From assembly GCA_963810305.1 (NCBI GenBank), contig CAWEMY010000008.1, positions 54,353 through 118,352 on the forward strand: DNA of 64,000 nt, given 5' to 3'. This DNA comes from JACDCA01 sp963810305 (GTDB lineage Bacteria > Acidobacteriota > Vicinamibacteria > Vicinamibacterales > 2-12-FULL-66-21). Numbering within the stretch: position 1 is the stretch's first letter; every line of letters begins with the position of its first letter. Under the pieces are notes generated by a model. It made no database searches. It was not told where the DNA came from and saw only the letters and a program-made list of their open reading frames with translations. Both the position numbers and the translations under genes were made by a program. Below, piece after piece: positions 27,639 through 36,045 of the stretch.

Positions 27639-28301
27639 ATGCGAAACATCCTTCTTGCCATCCTTCTTCTCGGACAGACGCCCGCAGTGCCACCGCCGAT
27701 GCTGCCGGCCGTCGCCACCAAACAACTCGGCGCCAGCCTGGCGGCCTCCCGGGCGCACGCGCGTCACACGTGGCGCGACACTCCTCATGTCAACCCGAAC
27801 GGAACGATCAACGGGTACATCGAGATCCCCCGCGGCGAGCGCCGCAAATTCGAGTTCGACATGCGGCAGAATCGCCGGGCGATCGACCGGGTGATGCCCC
27901 CTTCGATCGGCGGGTATCCGGTCAACTACGGCTTCGTTCCACAGACGGTCTCGTACGACGGCGACCCTTTCGATATCCTGGTGCTCGGCCCGGCGGCGAA
28001 GGGGGGGACGATCGTCCGCGGCACCATCGTCGGTCTGATGCACATGGAAGACGAGAAAGGGCTCGATTCGAAAGTCGTGGTCTCACCCGTCGGACCAAAT
28101 GGGCGTCCTCTTTTTCAGCTGACCGAGAGCGACCGCCAGCGAATCGGGGACTATTTCAAGATCTACAAGAAGCTCGAACCGGGCAAGTTCTCGCGCGTGC
28201 CCGGCTGGGGTACACCGGAGGAGGGACGCGCCTACGTCGACATGACCCACGCTTTCTTCCTGAAATGCCGCGACAAGGGCAGCGCGGCGTGTAAGTTATA
28301 G
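27639..28301 (+). CDS. ppa: Inorganic pyrophosphatase, family I, with signal peptide
   Basis: A 220-residue family I pyrophosphatase, which hydrolyses PPi to phosphate using Mg2+. The active-site signature YDGDPFDIL (about 106) carries the three metal-binding aspartates. IEIPRGERRKFEF and YPVNYGFVPQT match the rest of the site. Unlike the usual cytoplasmic enzyme (about 175 aa), it starts with a hydrophobic segment (MRNILLAILLLGQTPA) that looks like a signal peptide, plus about 35 further residues, so it may act in the periplasm. Exported relatives exist but are uncommon. The upstream gene is 30 bases away. Confidence 0.88.
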   Translation: MRNILLAILLLGQTPAVPPPMLPAVATKQLGASLAASRAHARHTWRDTPHVNPNGTINGYIEIPRGERRKFEFDMRQNRRAIDRVMPPSIGGYPVNYGFVPQTVSYDGDPFDILVLGPAAKGGTIVRGTIVGLMHMEDEKGLDSKVVVSPVGPNGRPLFQLTESDRQRIGDYFKIYKKLEPGKFSRVPGWGTPEEGRAYVDMTHAFFLKCRDKGSAACKL

Positions 28302-28354
28302 CTGTCAGCTGTTCGCTGTTCGCTTAGAACGCACCGTATGGAGCCGAGGTTGTC

Positions 28355-29710
28355 ATGAGATTCAGCACTTTAGTCCGATGCGCAGTGGTGATCGGCGCAC
28401 TCGCCGGCGGCATTTCCGTACTTGCGGCGCAGTCGGGTGGGGCGCGGCGGGCCATGACGATCGAAGACCTTATCGTCGCGCCGCGCGTCGCGGACCCGCA
28501 GCTCTCACCCGATGGGCGGACGATCCTCTTCGCAAAGACCACCACCGACGGGAAGACTGGCCGGCGTAACGCGGACATCTGGATGGTGCCGGCGGACGGC
28601 GGCGGCGAAGCGAAGGCGCTGATCGCGAGCGACAAGACCGAGAATACGGCGCGCTGGTCTCCCAACGGAAAGCTGATCGCGTTTCTGGCGAACCGTGACG
28701 GCGCGATGCAGGTCTATGTGGCGGGTGCCGATGGCAGCAACGTCAAGAAGGTGACCAGCCTCGCTGCGGGAGTGCAGCCACCGCTCGTGTGGTCTCCGGA
28801 CAGTGAACGCGTGGCGTTCGTGTCCGATGTGTACCCGGAGTGCACCGACGAAGCCTGCAACAGTAAGAAACATGATGAGGCGGAGCAGAATCCGGTCAAG
28901 GTCCACCGCTTGACCAGGTTGCTGTATCGCCACTGGGACGAGTGGCGCGACACGACCCGTCATCACGTATTCGTTGCCGCCATCGCCGACGGACGCGCGC
29001 GTGACCTGACGCCGGGAGATTTCGATTCTCCGCCGACGCAGCAGGAAGATGACGCCATCGCCTTCTCCCCCGACGGGAAAACCGTGGCGTTCGTGTCCAA
29101 CCGGGAAGGCAACGACAAGGAAGCCTGGACGACCAACAACGACGTCTGGCTCGTCGCGGTGGAGGGAGGCCAGGCGCGGAAGCTGACCGCGAACCCCGCC
29201 GCCGACACCCATCCGACGTTCTCGGCCGACGGGCGGACGCTCTTCACGCTGGCACAGCGCCGAGCCGGTTTTGAATCCGACCGCTGGTACCTCGATGCCT
29301 ACGACGTCGCGAATGGTTCGAAGCGGACGCTGTTCCCCACACAGGACATTTCAGTCGGCGGCTTCACACTGTCGAAGGACGGCGGAACGATCTGGTTCAC
29401 GGCAACGCAGAACGCGCGTGACGTCCTGTTCACGGTGCCCTCCGCTGGAGGCACGCCAACGCGCGTTCTCCAGGGTGGAGGCATTTCCGCGATCAACGTC
29501 GGCGGCGATTTCGTGGTGTTCTCGAAGTCGTCCCTGACCGCGCCGCCGGAGGTGTTTCGCGCGTCCAGCTCCGGGGCGGCCCTGAAGCAATTGACCCACG
29601 TCAGCGATGGGTGGATCAAGGACATCGCATTTACGGAGCCGGAGAGCCGCACCGTGACCGCGGCCGGCGGGACGGTGCGGTACCTGGCTGATCAAGCCAC
29701 CGAACTTTGA
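28355..29710 (+). CDS. S9 family peptidase, N-terminal propeller part (frame break at about 29684-29690)
   Basis: An exported S9 peptidase of the dipeptidyl-peptidase/acylaminoacyl-peptidase group. The signal peptide spans residues 1-25 (ending VLAAQ). It is followed by MTIEDLIVAPRVADPQLSPD and TolB-like propeller repeats (RWSPNGKLIAF, VWSPDSERVAFVSD, AFSPDGKTVAFVSN). The frame is right until VRYL at about 29686, then runs into a TGA at 29708. One base skipped there restores IKPPNFEPSRKYP and the catalytic domain in the next frame. The simplest reading is one inserted base. Confidence 0.85.
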   Translation: MRFSTLVRCAVVIGALAGGISVLAAQSGGARRAMTIEDLIVAPRVADPQLSPDGRTILFAKTTTDGKTGRRNADIWMVPADGGGEAKALIASDKTENTARWSPNGKLIAFLANRDGAMQVYVAGADGSNVKKVTSLAAGVQPPLVWSPDSERVAFVSDVYPECTDEACNSKKHDEAEQNPVKVHRLTRLLYRHWDEWRDTTRHHVFVAAIADGRARDLTPGDFDSPPTQQEDDAIAFSPDGKTVAFVSNREGNDKEAWTTNNDVWLVAVEGGQARKLTANPAADTHPTFSADGRTLFTLAQRRAGFESDRWYLDAYDVANGSKRTLFPTQDISVGGFTLSKDGGTIWFTATQNARDVLFTVPSAGGTPTRVLQGGGISAINVGGDFVVFSKSSLTAPPEVFRASSSGAALKQLTHVSDGWIKDIAFTEPESRTVTAAGGTVRYLADQATEL

Positions 29711-30431
29711 GCCGTCGAGGAAATACCCCGTCGTCTTCCTGATTCATGGCGGACCACAGGGTGTGTGGGGAGATGCGTGGTCGACGCGCTGGAATCCGTC
29801 GCTGTGGGCGGCGCAGGGTTGGGTGATCGCCGCTCCCAACCCAAGTGGCTCCACGAGCTTTGGTCAGGAGATGGTGGACCGCATCTCGGGCGACTGGGGC
29901 GGGCGGGTCATGACCGAAATCGATGCCGTAGTCGCCGACGTCTCGAAGCTGGCGTTCGCCGACAGCACGCGCATGGGGATCGCCGGTGCAAGCTACGGCG
30001 GCTACGCCGTGAACTGGATCCTCGGACATACCGACAAGTTCAAAGCCGCAATCAGTCACGACGGCGTCTTCAATCTCGAGTCGATGAGCATGGCAACCGA
30101 GGAGCTGTGGTTCACCGAATGGGATTTCGGCGGCAAACCGTGGGATCCGAAGACGCGCGCGCAGTTCGCGAAATGGTCACCCCATCTCTATGCGCACAAA
30201 ATCAAGACGCCCACGCTGATCATCACCAACGAGCTCGATTACCGCGTGCCGGTCGACCAGGGGCTGCAGATGTTCACCGTCCTGCGCCGGAACGGCGTCC
30301 CCGCCGAAGCCCTCGTCTTCCCGGACGAAGGCCACTGGGTTTTGAAGGCGGCGAATAGCCGCTACTGGCACGAAGCAGTTTTTGGCTGGCTCGGGAGATA
30401 CCTGAAGAAGTCAGCCAGCAATAATCCCTGA
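29691..30431 (+). CDS. S9 family peptidase, C-terminal catalytic part
   Basis: This is the in-phase continuation of the propeller at 28355. It starts IKPPNFEPSRKYPVV and contains the oxyanion-hole segment LIHGGPQG, the nucleophile motif GASYGGYA (Ser codon at 29991), the Asp in NELDYRVP and the His in DEGHWVL. All three catalytic residues are present, so the full gene is intact apart from the one-base break. The product would be an exported serine peptidase of about 690 residues. On its own the fragment lacks a start and an export signal. Confidence 0.85.
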   Translation: MKPPNFEPSRKYPVVFLIHGGPQGVWGDAWSTRWNPSLWAAQGWVIAAPNPSGSTSFGQEMVDRISGDWGGRVMTEIDAVVADVSKLAFADSTRMGIAGASYGGYAVNWILGHTDKFKAAISHDGVFNLESMSMATEELWFTEWDFGGKPWDPKTRAQFAKWSPHLYAHKIKTPTLIITNELDYRVPVDQGLQMFTVLRRNGVPAEALVFPDEGHWVLKAANSRYWHEAVFGWLGRYLKKSASNNP

Positions 30432-30456
30432 TTACTGATTACTGATTACTGATTAC
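30429..30456. repeat. Tandem repeat of TGATTAC (four copies)
   Basis: Four perfect copies of the heptamer TGATTAC lie between the convergent S9 peptidase and bactofilin genes. Confidence 0.85.
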
Positions 30457-30459
30457 TGA

Positions 30460-30843
30460 CTACTTCTGCTTCTGACGGTAGGCGGCGACACGCATGGCGG
30501 CCTGGGTTCGGGCGGGGTCCACCGTCCCGTTGAATGTGGCGCCTTCACACAGGGCGAGCGATGGTGTCGTGACGTGGCCGCTGAACGAGGCGGTTCGCTC
30601 GACGTCGACGCGCTCGCCGGCGATGATGGTGCCGTCGAGGGTGCCGAGAACCGTTACCGCGCGCGCCACGATCCGCGCCCGTACCAGCGCGGAGGCCGCG
30701 ATCTCGACATGGTGATCCGGCACCGTGATCGCCCCCTCGAATCTGCCCTCGACCGCGATGTCCTCACTCGATGTCAGATCGGCCAAAACGGTGAGCCCCG
30801 CCGGGAGGCGGGTCTCGGGATAATAGCGACGGTGCAGATCCAT
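30460..30843 (-). CDS. Bactofilin-like polymer protein
   Basis: A 127-residue protein with the regular short beta-helix repeats of bactofilins (DUF583): VEGRFEGAITVPDHHVEI, ARIVARAVTVLGTLDGTIIA and VERTASFSGHVTTP. Bactofilins polymerise into filaments at the inner membrane and help position cell-wall or other machinery. The short polar ends and size fit. There is no signal peptide or membrane segment. It lies convergent to the S9 peptidase, with repeat DNA on both sides. Confidence 0.85.
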   Translation of the reverse strand: MDLHRRYYPETRLPAGLTVLADLTSSEDIAVEGRFEGAITVPDHHVEIAASALVRARIVARAVTVLGTLDGTIIAGERVDVERTASFSGHVTTPSLALCEGATFNGTVDPARTQAAMRVAAYRQKQK

Positions 30844-30889
30844 GCAGGTGAATGCTATCAGTCGATAGCCGGTAGTCGGTAGTGCGTGG

Positions 30890-31065
30890 GATGTTGCGCC
30901 GGAACCCTCATCATTGATCCCTGATCGCTAATCTTAAGACCAATCCCGAATCCCGAACCCCGAATCCCGAATCCGATTCGCGATCGGAGATTCGCGATTG
31001 GTCTGAGGATTGGCGATCAGGGATCAGCGATCAGGGATTAGAGCGATTAGCGATGAGGGATCGCT
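30890..31065. repeat. Degenerate repeat tract (AATCCCG / GATCAGGGATTAGCG units) with an inverted repeat
   Basis: The gap of about 330 bases (30844-31170) holds tandem AATCCCG units (30942-30974), an inverted pair AGACCAATC/GATTGGTCT (30937-30945, 30996-31004) and GATCAG-GATTAGCG units (31012-31060). A related tract follows the next gene (32540-32672), so the hydrolase gene is bracketed by them. A TATACT at 31087-31092 could be a -10 box for the hydrolase. Confidence 0.7.
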
Positions 31066-31170
31066 CTTGGTCTTCTCTGCCCGCGCTATACTGCGACGGC
31101 AGCTTGCGTATTGGACACTCACGCCGGCCGAATACTTGTTAGGCATCACTATGAATCTAGAAAGAAAAAT

Positions 31171-32487
31171 ATGAAAAATAGCTTGTCGATGTTGCTGTTT
31201 CTGCTCGGCCTCTCGTGCCAGGTCTTTGGTCAAACACCGGCGAAAGACTTTGAGGGTTCGTGGCAGGGGACGCTTGAAGCGGGCGGGCAGACGCTTCGTT
31301 TGGTCGTGACCGTAACGAAATCGGACGCCGGCGCTTACGCCGGGAAACTCGAGAGCCTCGATCAGGGCGCGACCATCCCGATTGACACCATCACGGTCAA
31401 CGGTGATGCCGTGCGCCTGGAGATCAAGTCGCCCGCGATCGTCATCGAAGGCGCCCTGAACAAAGAGCGCACGGAGTTGACTGGAAAGTTCACGCAGGGC
31501 GACCAACAGTTTCCGATCACCTTAAAGCGCGGCGAGCCGGCCGGGGTAATGCCGCCGCCAAAGCCGAAGCCCGACTACTCCGCGCCCGCCGACGCACCCT
31601 ACATCGCGGAGGAGGTGGTGGTGAAGACGCCGGCCGGCCACACGCTCGCCGGCACGCTGACCCTGCCCAAGGATGCGAGCCGCGCGAAACCTGTGGGCGC
31701 AATCGTCACCGTCACGGGATCCGGGCCGCAGGACCGCGACGAGAACATCGGGCTGCAAGGGTTTCGGCCCTTCCGCCAGCTCGCCGATTCGCTGGCGCGC
31801 CGCGGGATCGCGGTTCTGCGCATGGACGACCGCGGGACGGGGGCATCGGGTGGCACGTTCAAGGGCTCGACCAGCGCCGACTTCGCCGAGGACGTTCGCG
31901 CCGGCCTCGCGTATCTACGCACGCGGCCCGAGATCCGGGCCGATGGCCTCGGGGTGCTCGGCCACAGCGAGGGTGCTCTGATCGCGCCGATGGTGGCCGA
32001 AAAGGAACCCGCGTTGCGCGCCATCGTGCTGCTTGCCGGCATCGCGCAGCCCGGGCGCACCGCGCTCCACTTCCAGCTCAAGAACCAAATCGATCACAAC
32101 ACCAGTCTCACACCCGAAAAGCGCGACGCGCTCATCGCCGAGATCCCCAAGAGGATCGACGCCATGATGGCCGCTGACCCGTGGATGAAGTTCTTCCTCA
32201 CGTACGATCCTGCTCCCACCATGCGCCGCGTGAAGACGCCGGTGCTGATCCTCACCGGCTCGCGCGACCAGCAGGCGGTGCCCGAGGAGGTGGCTCTACA
32301 GGAGGCCGCGTTCAAGCAGGGCGGCAACACGGACGTCACTGCGCGCGTTCTGCCCGACCTCAACCATCTCTTCGTGCACGACACCGACGGCTTTCCGGGC
32401 AACTATGCGAAGCTCCCTCCGCCGGTGATGATGCAGACCGAAGTGGTGGCGATGATCACCGACTGGGTCGCGCAGCGGCTCCGGTAA
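31171..32487 (+). CDS. Exported alpha/beta hydrolase
   Basis: A 438-residue protein with a signal peptide (MKNSLSMLLFLLGLSCQVFG). A beta-rich N-terminal domain (FEGSWQGTLEAGGQ, about 30-130) of the kind found in front of many exported acidobacterial hydrolases comes next. The alpha/beta hydrolase domain from about 155 has VTVTGSGPQDRDE (oxyanion region), VLRMDDRGTGASGG, the nucleophile elbow GHSEGA (about 290) and a late acid/His pair (SRDQQAVP, LNHLF). The start was set at 31171 because the signal peptide begins there; 60 upstream bases in frame are non-hydrophobic. The substrate is unknown; peptidase or esterase activity is likely. Confidence 0.85.
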   Translation: MKNSLSMLLFLLGLSCQVFGQTPAKDFEGSWQGTLEAGGQTLRLVVTVTKSDAGAYAGKLESLDQGATIPIDTITVNGDAVRLEIKSPAIVIEGALNKERTELTGKFTQGDQQFPITLKRGEPAGVMPPPKPKPDYSAPADAPYIAEEVVVKTPAGHTLAGTLTLPKDASRAKPVGAIVTVTGSGPQDRDENIGLQGFRPFRQLADSLARRGIAVLRMDDRGTGASGGTFKGSTSADFAEDVRAGLAYLRTRPEIRADGLGVLGHSEGALIAPMVAEKEPALRAIVLLAGIAQPGRTALHFQLKNQIDHNTSLTPEKRDALIAEIPKRIDAMMAADPWMKFFLTYDPAPTMRRVKTPVLILTGSRDQQAVPEEVALQEAAFKQGGNTDVTARVLPDLNHLFVHDTDGFPGNYAKLPPPVMMQTEVVAMITDWVAQRLR

Positions 32488-32539
32488 TACCTGGCGCGCA
32501 CGCGACTGACGGCCATCCGCTGCACGTCGAGCGGGTCAC

Positions 32540-32672
32540 GTTGCGCGAGATTCGCTGATCGCTAGTCCCTAATCGCAATTCACGACCCCTGATCGCGGAT
32601 CGCGGACGATTCGGGATGCGGGATTCGGGATCCGTTCGGAGATCAGGGATTAGCGATCAGCGATCCGGATCG
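32540..32672. repeat. GATCAGGGATTAGCG repeat tract, second copy
   Basis: About 130 bases of degenerate units (CTAATCGC, GATCGCGGATCGCGGA, GGGATGCGGGATTCGGGAT, GATCAGGGATTAGCGATCAG) related to the tract at 30890-31065. It sits between the convergent hydrolase and ABC permease genes. Confidence 0.7.
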
Positions 32673-32674
32673 TC

Positions 32675-35368
32675 TTAGTCTTCTCTCAGTGCAATCGTCG
32701 GGGTGAGACGGGAGGCGCGGCGCGCAGGAACCCAGGCGGCGAGCAGGCTGACTCCACTCAGGACCGCTACGGCAGCACCCAGTGAGGCCGGATCCCACGG
32801 TTGGAGGTTGAACAGCAATGCCGCCGCCCATCGCGACGACAGGACCGCCAGACCGCTGCCGATGAGAACACCGAGGGACAGAAGCACGCTCGATTCGCTG
32901 ATCACCATCCGGACGACTTTCCGTGGATCGGCGCCGAGGGCCATCCGAATCCCGATCTCCACCTTGCGTCGCGAGACCATGTACGACATCACGCCATAGA
33001 GGCCGATGGTCGCAATCAGCATGGCCAGTATCCCGAAGAATCCCGAAAGCGCCGCCATCAGACGCTCGGTCACGAGTGAATCGCGCACGTAAGTTCGGAC
33101 GGTTTCGTACGCGACCGTGGCGTTCGGCACCACCTCCAGGACTGCGCGAGTGAGCGCGGGCTGCAGGGACGCGGGGGGGATGTCCGAGCGCAGCACGAGA
33201 TCCAGGAAGGGACCGTACTCCGACTCCTGCGCCGCCGCGAGGTAGGCGATCGGCGTGAAGTCTTCGCGCAGGTCAGTGTATTTCGTGTCTTTCACGAGCC
33301 CGACGATCTGGTAAAGCGGTTGCGGCTGGCCAGGGCTCGCCTCGATCTGGAACGACTCGCCAATCGGATTCTTCCCGGCAAAGTAGCGACTCACGAAGGA
33401 CTCGTTGACGATGGCGGACTCAGTCGCGCCCAGCCGGTCTTCGGGACCGAAAATGCGTCCGGACAAAACCCGCGTATCCATGGTTCTGAAATAGTCGACG
33501 CCCACGCGGTTGAAGTTGACGATGCCTTCTTTCTTCGCCCCGCCAATCACGATGCTGTTGTTCCAACCGGAACCGCTCATTGGCACAATCGCCGCCTCAG
33601 CGGCCGAGAGAACACCGGGCACCGTTCGAACCCGTTCCATTACCTCCGCGAAGCGCTGCGCCAATGCGTCCTGCGGGAGGCCCGATCTGCGGACGTCGAC
33701 GTTCACCGTCAGGATGCCGTCCTGCCGGAATCCCGGATCGAGCGTCGTGAGATTCCTGAGGCTGCGGCCAAAAAGCAGCGCCCCGACGACCAGCACCAGA
33801 GAGAGCGCGACCTGCACCACGACCAGTGCGCGCCGCAACGCGAACCGTTCGTGCGTGTCGCTCGATGACCGTCCTCCCGCCTGCATCGCCTTTCCGGGAT
33901 TGGTCCCGGTTGCCTTGAGTGCCGGGGCAAGCCCAAAGAGCAGGCACGCGGTGACCGCAATGCCGGCAATGAACAAGAAGACGCGCCAGTCGGGATCGAG
34001 GTCGACGAACAATCGGCGGCTGTCAGTGCTGAGGAAGGCGACCAGCGTCTGGCTGAGCCACTGCGCCAGCAATGCCCCACCCAGCGCACCAAAACCGCCG
34101 AGCAACAGGCTCTCGGAAAACATCTGGCGGATGATGCGGCGGCGCGACGCCCCGATGGCGAGACGAACCGCAATCTCGCGTTCCCGTGCGGTGGCACGCG
34201 CGAGCATCAGGTTCGCAAGGTTCGCACAGGTGATCAGAAGCACCAGGCCGGTCGCACCGAGAAGGATCCAGAGCTGCGTCTGGTAAGCGGTTCTCAGACC
34301 GGAAACACCCGTCGGTGCGGCCGTCGCGGTGAAGGTGAAACTGGTGTACGTCTTTGCGGTCTCGACGTTGTAACGTGCGGGAACTGTCGCTCGAAAGATC
34401 GCTGGAGAGATCCCGACGAGCTGCGCCTGAGCGCGGTCCGCCGTCCAGCCTGGCTTCAAGCGACCCATGATGTCGAGAAACCAGAAGTCAGCCTTCCCGA
34501 TCCCGGACTGGGCCCCGCGAATCAACGGTTCTGCGCACAGCGGGATTGCGACGTCGAAAGAACGACCGACCTCAACGCCGAAAAAGTCCGGAGGCGTGAC
34601 TCCCACGATCGGAAACGCCTGGCCGTCGAGCATGATCGACTGACCGATCACTCCCGGGTTGCCGCCGTATCGTGATTGCCAGAACACGTTGGTCAGCACG
34701 GCTCCCGGCGCGCCGCATCCCTTGTGATCGTCTCCATCGCTGAACAGCCGGCCGACCTGCGCGCCGACACCGAGTGCCTGGAAGAAGTTGCCACTGACGT
34801 AGAGACCGTCCGCGGCCCGATACTCGCCATCGATCCCGATGTTCCAGCTTGTGATCCCCCATGCGAAGACCGCCGAGAAGCCCTGTTGCTCGGCGCGGAT
34901 TGCCTGCCACAGCGGTTCGGAGAAGAACGGCCGCCGACTCATGAAACGTCCGGTTCGTCCGCGGTCGCTCGTGTTGATGCCGATCGAGACCAGCTCCTCC
35001 GGTCTTTCAATGGGCAGCGTGCGAAGACGAACCGCATTGACGAGTTGGAAGATCGCGGCGTTCGCGCCGGTGCCCAGCGCGAGCGTCAAGATCGCTACGG
35101 CGGCAAACGTTGGATTGCGAACGATGAGCCGGAAGCCGTAGCGCAGGTCCTGCCAGATGGTTTCAACGAAGCGAAGGGTATTCATTTGGTATATGTCCTC
35201 GCGGATCTGGGTCACGTTACCGAGCTTGCGATGTGCCGCAAACGCCGCGTCGTCTGGTGTCATGCCACGGGCGATGTTGTCGTCGATCTCATGCGCCAGG
35301 TAGTCGTGCAGCTCCTTGGAGCGCTCGGCGTCCCAGTGTCCGCGCCGGAAAAACCGTGACCAGCCCAT
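32675..35368 (-). CDS. ABC transporter permease with N-terminal helical domain (ADOP type), PadR-linked
   Basis: An 897-residue permease. The first 70 or so residues form the soluble helical domain typical of ADOP permeases (KELHDYLAHEIDDNIARG, AAHRKLGNVTQIREDIYQ), then the MacB/FtsX double module. Landmarks are AILTLALGTGANAAIFQLVN, LMLARATAREREIAVRLAIG, VSRRKVEIGIRMALGADP and the terminal PARRASRLTPTIALRED. It follows a PadR regulator with a 10-base gap on the same strand, so the two form an operon. No ATPase is nearby. The ligand is unknown; the group is thought to export small molecules or sense envelope stress, but that is not established here. Confidence 0.92.
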   Translation of the reverse strand: MGWSRFFRRGHWDAERSKELHDYLAHEIDDNIARGMTPDDAAFAAHRKLGNVTQIREDIYQMNTLRFVETIWQDLRYGFRLIVRNPTFAAVAILTLALGTGANAAIFQLVNAVRLRTLPIERPEELVSIGINTSDRGRTGRFMSRRPFFSEPLWQAIRAEQQGFSAVFAWGITSWNIGIDGEYRAADGLYVSGNFFQALGVGAQVGRLFSDGDDHKGCGAPGAVLTNVFWQSRYGGNPGVIGQSIMLDGQAFPIVGVTPPDFFGVEVGRSFDVAIPLCAEPLIRGAQSGIGKADFWFLDIMGRLKPGWTADRAQAQLVGISPAIFRATVPARYNVETAKTYTSFTFTATAAPTGVSGLRTAYQTQLWILLGATGLVLLITCANLANLMLARATAREREIAVRLAIGASRRRIIRQMFSESLLLGGFGALGGALLAQWLSQTLVAFLSTDSRRLFVDLDPDWRVFLFIAGIAVTACLLFGLAPALKATGTNPGKAMQAGGRSSSDTHERFALRRALVVVQVALSLVLVVGALLFGRSLRNLTTLDPGFRQDGILTVNVDVRRSGLPQDALAQRFAEVMERVRTVPGVLSAAEAAIVPMSGSGWNNSIVIGGAKKEGIVNFNRVGVDYFRTMDTRVLSGRIFGPEDRLGATESAIVNESFVSRYFAGKNPIGESFQIEASPGQPQPLYQIVGLVKDTKYTDLREDFTPIAYLAAAQESEYGPFLDLVLRSDIPPASLQPALTRAVLEVVPNATVAYETVRTYVRDSLVTERLMAALSGFFGILAMLIATIGLYGVMSYMVSRRKVEIGIRMALGADPRKVVRMVISESSVLLSLGVLIGSGLAVLSSRWAAALLFNLQPWDPASLGAAVAVLSGVSLLAAWVPARRASRLTPTIALRED

Positions 35369-35378
35369 GCCGTTCCAG

Positions 35379-35741
35379 TTACTCGGTGATTGAGGGCGCC
35401 GGACGGAGAATTCGGTTCACGGCGCGAACGATCTCGTCCCACCTGGTGGTCTGTTCAGCGAGCTGCGCCCGCCCCTTCGGTGTGAGTCGGTAATAGCGGG
35501 CCCGGCGATTGTTTTCGGACGTGCCCCAGAACGAAGAGATCCAACCGCGATCCTCGAGGCGGTGCAGGGCGGGATAGAGCGAGCCATGCTCGACCTGCAA
35601 TACCTCTTCGGAGCGATGGGCGATCGCGTGCGCGATGGTGTGGCCATGCGCGGGGCCAATCGCCAGCGTCTTCAGAACCAACAGGTCGAGCGTGCCCTGC
35701 AGCAGCTCGCCTTGCATGGGCGCATTTCCTCGTTTGGGCAT
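35379..35741 (-). CDS. PadR family transcriptional regulator
   Basis: A 120-residue regulator. The sequence LLQGTLDLLVLKTLAIGPAH, followed by VEHGSLYPALHRLEDRGWI and RARYYRLTPKGRAQL, is the PadR winged helix. The C-terminal helix for dimerisation is short, as in subfamily 1 PadRs. It precedes the ADOP permease by 10 bases, so it probably represses its own operon. No clear palindromic operator was found just upstream (35742-35770), in contrast to the second PadR gene at 60491. Confidence 0.9.
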   Translation of the reverse strand: MPKRGNAPMQGELLQGTLDLLVLKTLAIGPAHGHTIAHAIAHRSEEVLQVEHGSLYPALHRLEDRGWISSFWGTSENNRRARYYRLTPKGRAQLAEQTTRWDEIVRAVNRILRPAPSITE

Positions 35742-35770
35742 AGTTTCGTGGTGTGTCGTGTCGGTAGTCC

Positions 35771-35852
35771 AGCCCTTTAGGGCTGCCCGTTCGTCAGGGC
35801 GTCCAGCCCTTTAGGGCTGCCCGTTCGTCAGGGCGTCCAGCCCTTGAGGGCT
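35771..35852. repeat. 34-bp tandem repeat with AGCCCTTTAGGGCT palindrome, three units
   Basis: Palindromic cores at 35771-35784, 35805-35818 and 35839-35852 are spaced exactly 34 bases apart, with the constant spacer GCCCGTTCGTCAGGGCGTCC. This is one of five loci of the same dispersed palindrome in the window. The remainder of the 300-base gap (35853-35954) shows nothing I recognise. Confidence 0.9.
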
Positions 35853-35954
35853 GCTCACCTCTCCAGAAGATAATCTACCTGAGAGACGATGTCGAGAGCG
35901 GAAAAGATCCGTTTATCTATGGTCGAGCCCGCCTAGATCGTTGGGGGGAACTCC

Positions 35955-36042
35955 GGGGTCAGATCTTGTTTCTTGCACGTTTGTCCTGAATTCGCAACGT
36001 CAACGCGCGAGGACAATGCTGCAAGAAACAAGATCTGACCCC
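35955..36042. repeat. 88-bp REPIN/MITE-like element, copy 2
   Basis: It has the same length and the same 23-bp terminal inverted repeats (35955-35977, 36020-36042) as the element at 21803. The centre has diverged except for TGTCCTGAA, AACGTCA and GGACAAT blocks at matching positions. It lies 3 bases from the stop of the PQQ-like gene at 36046. Confidence 0.9.
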
Positions 36043-36045
36043 GGC

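Noticed and set aside
21803..36042. The two 88-bp inverted-repeat elements as the ends of one composite transposon
   Set aside because: The 14 kb between them contains ordinary chromosomal genes and no transposase, and each element is complete with its own pair of ends.
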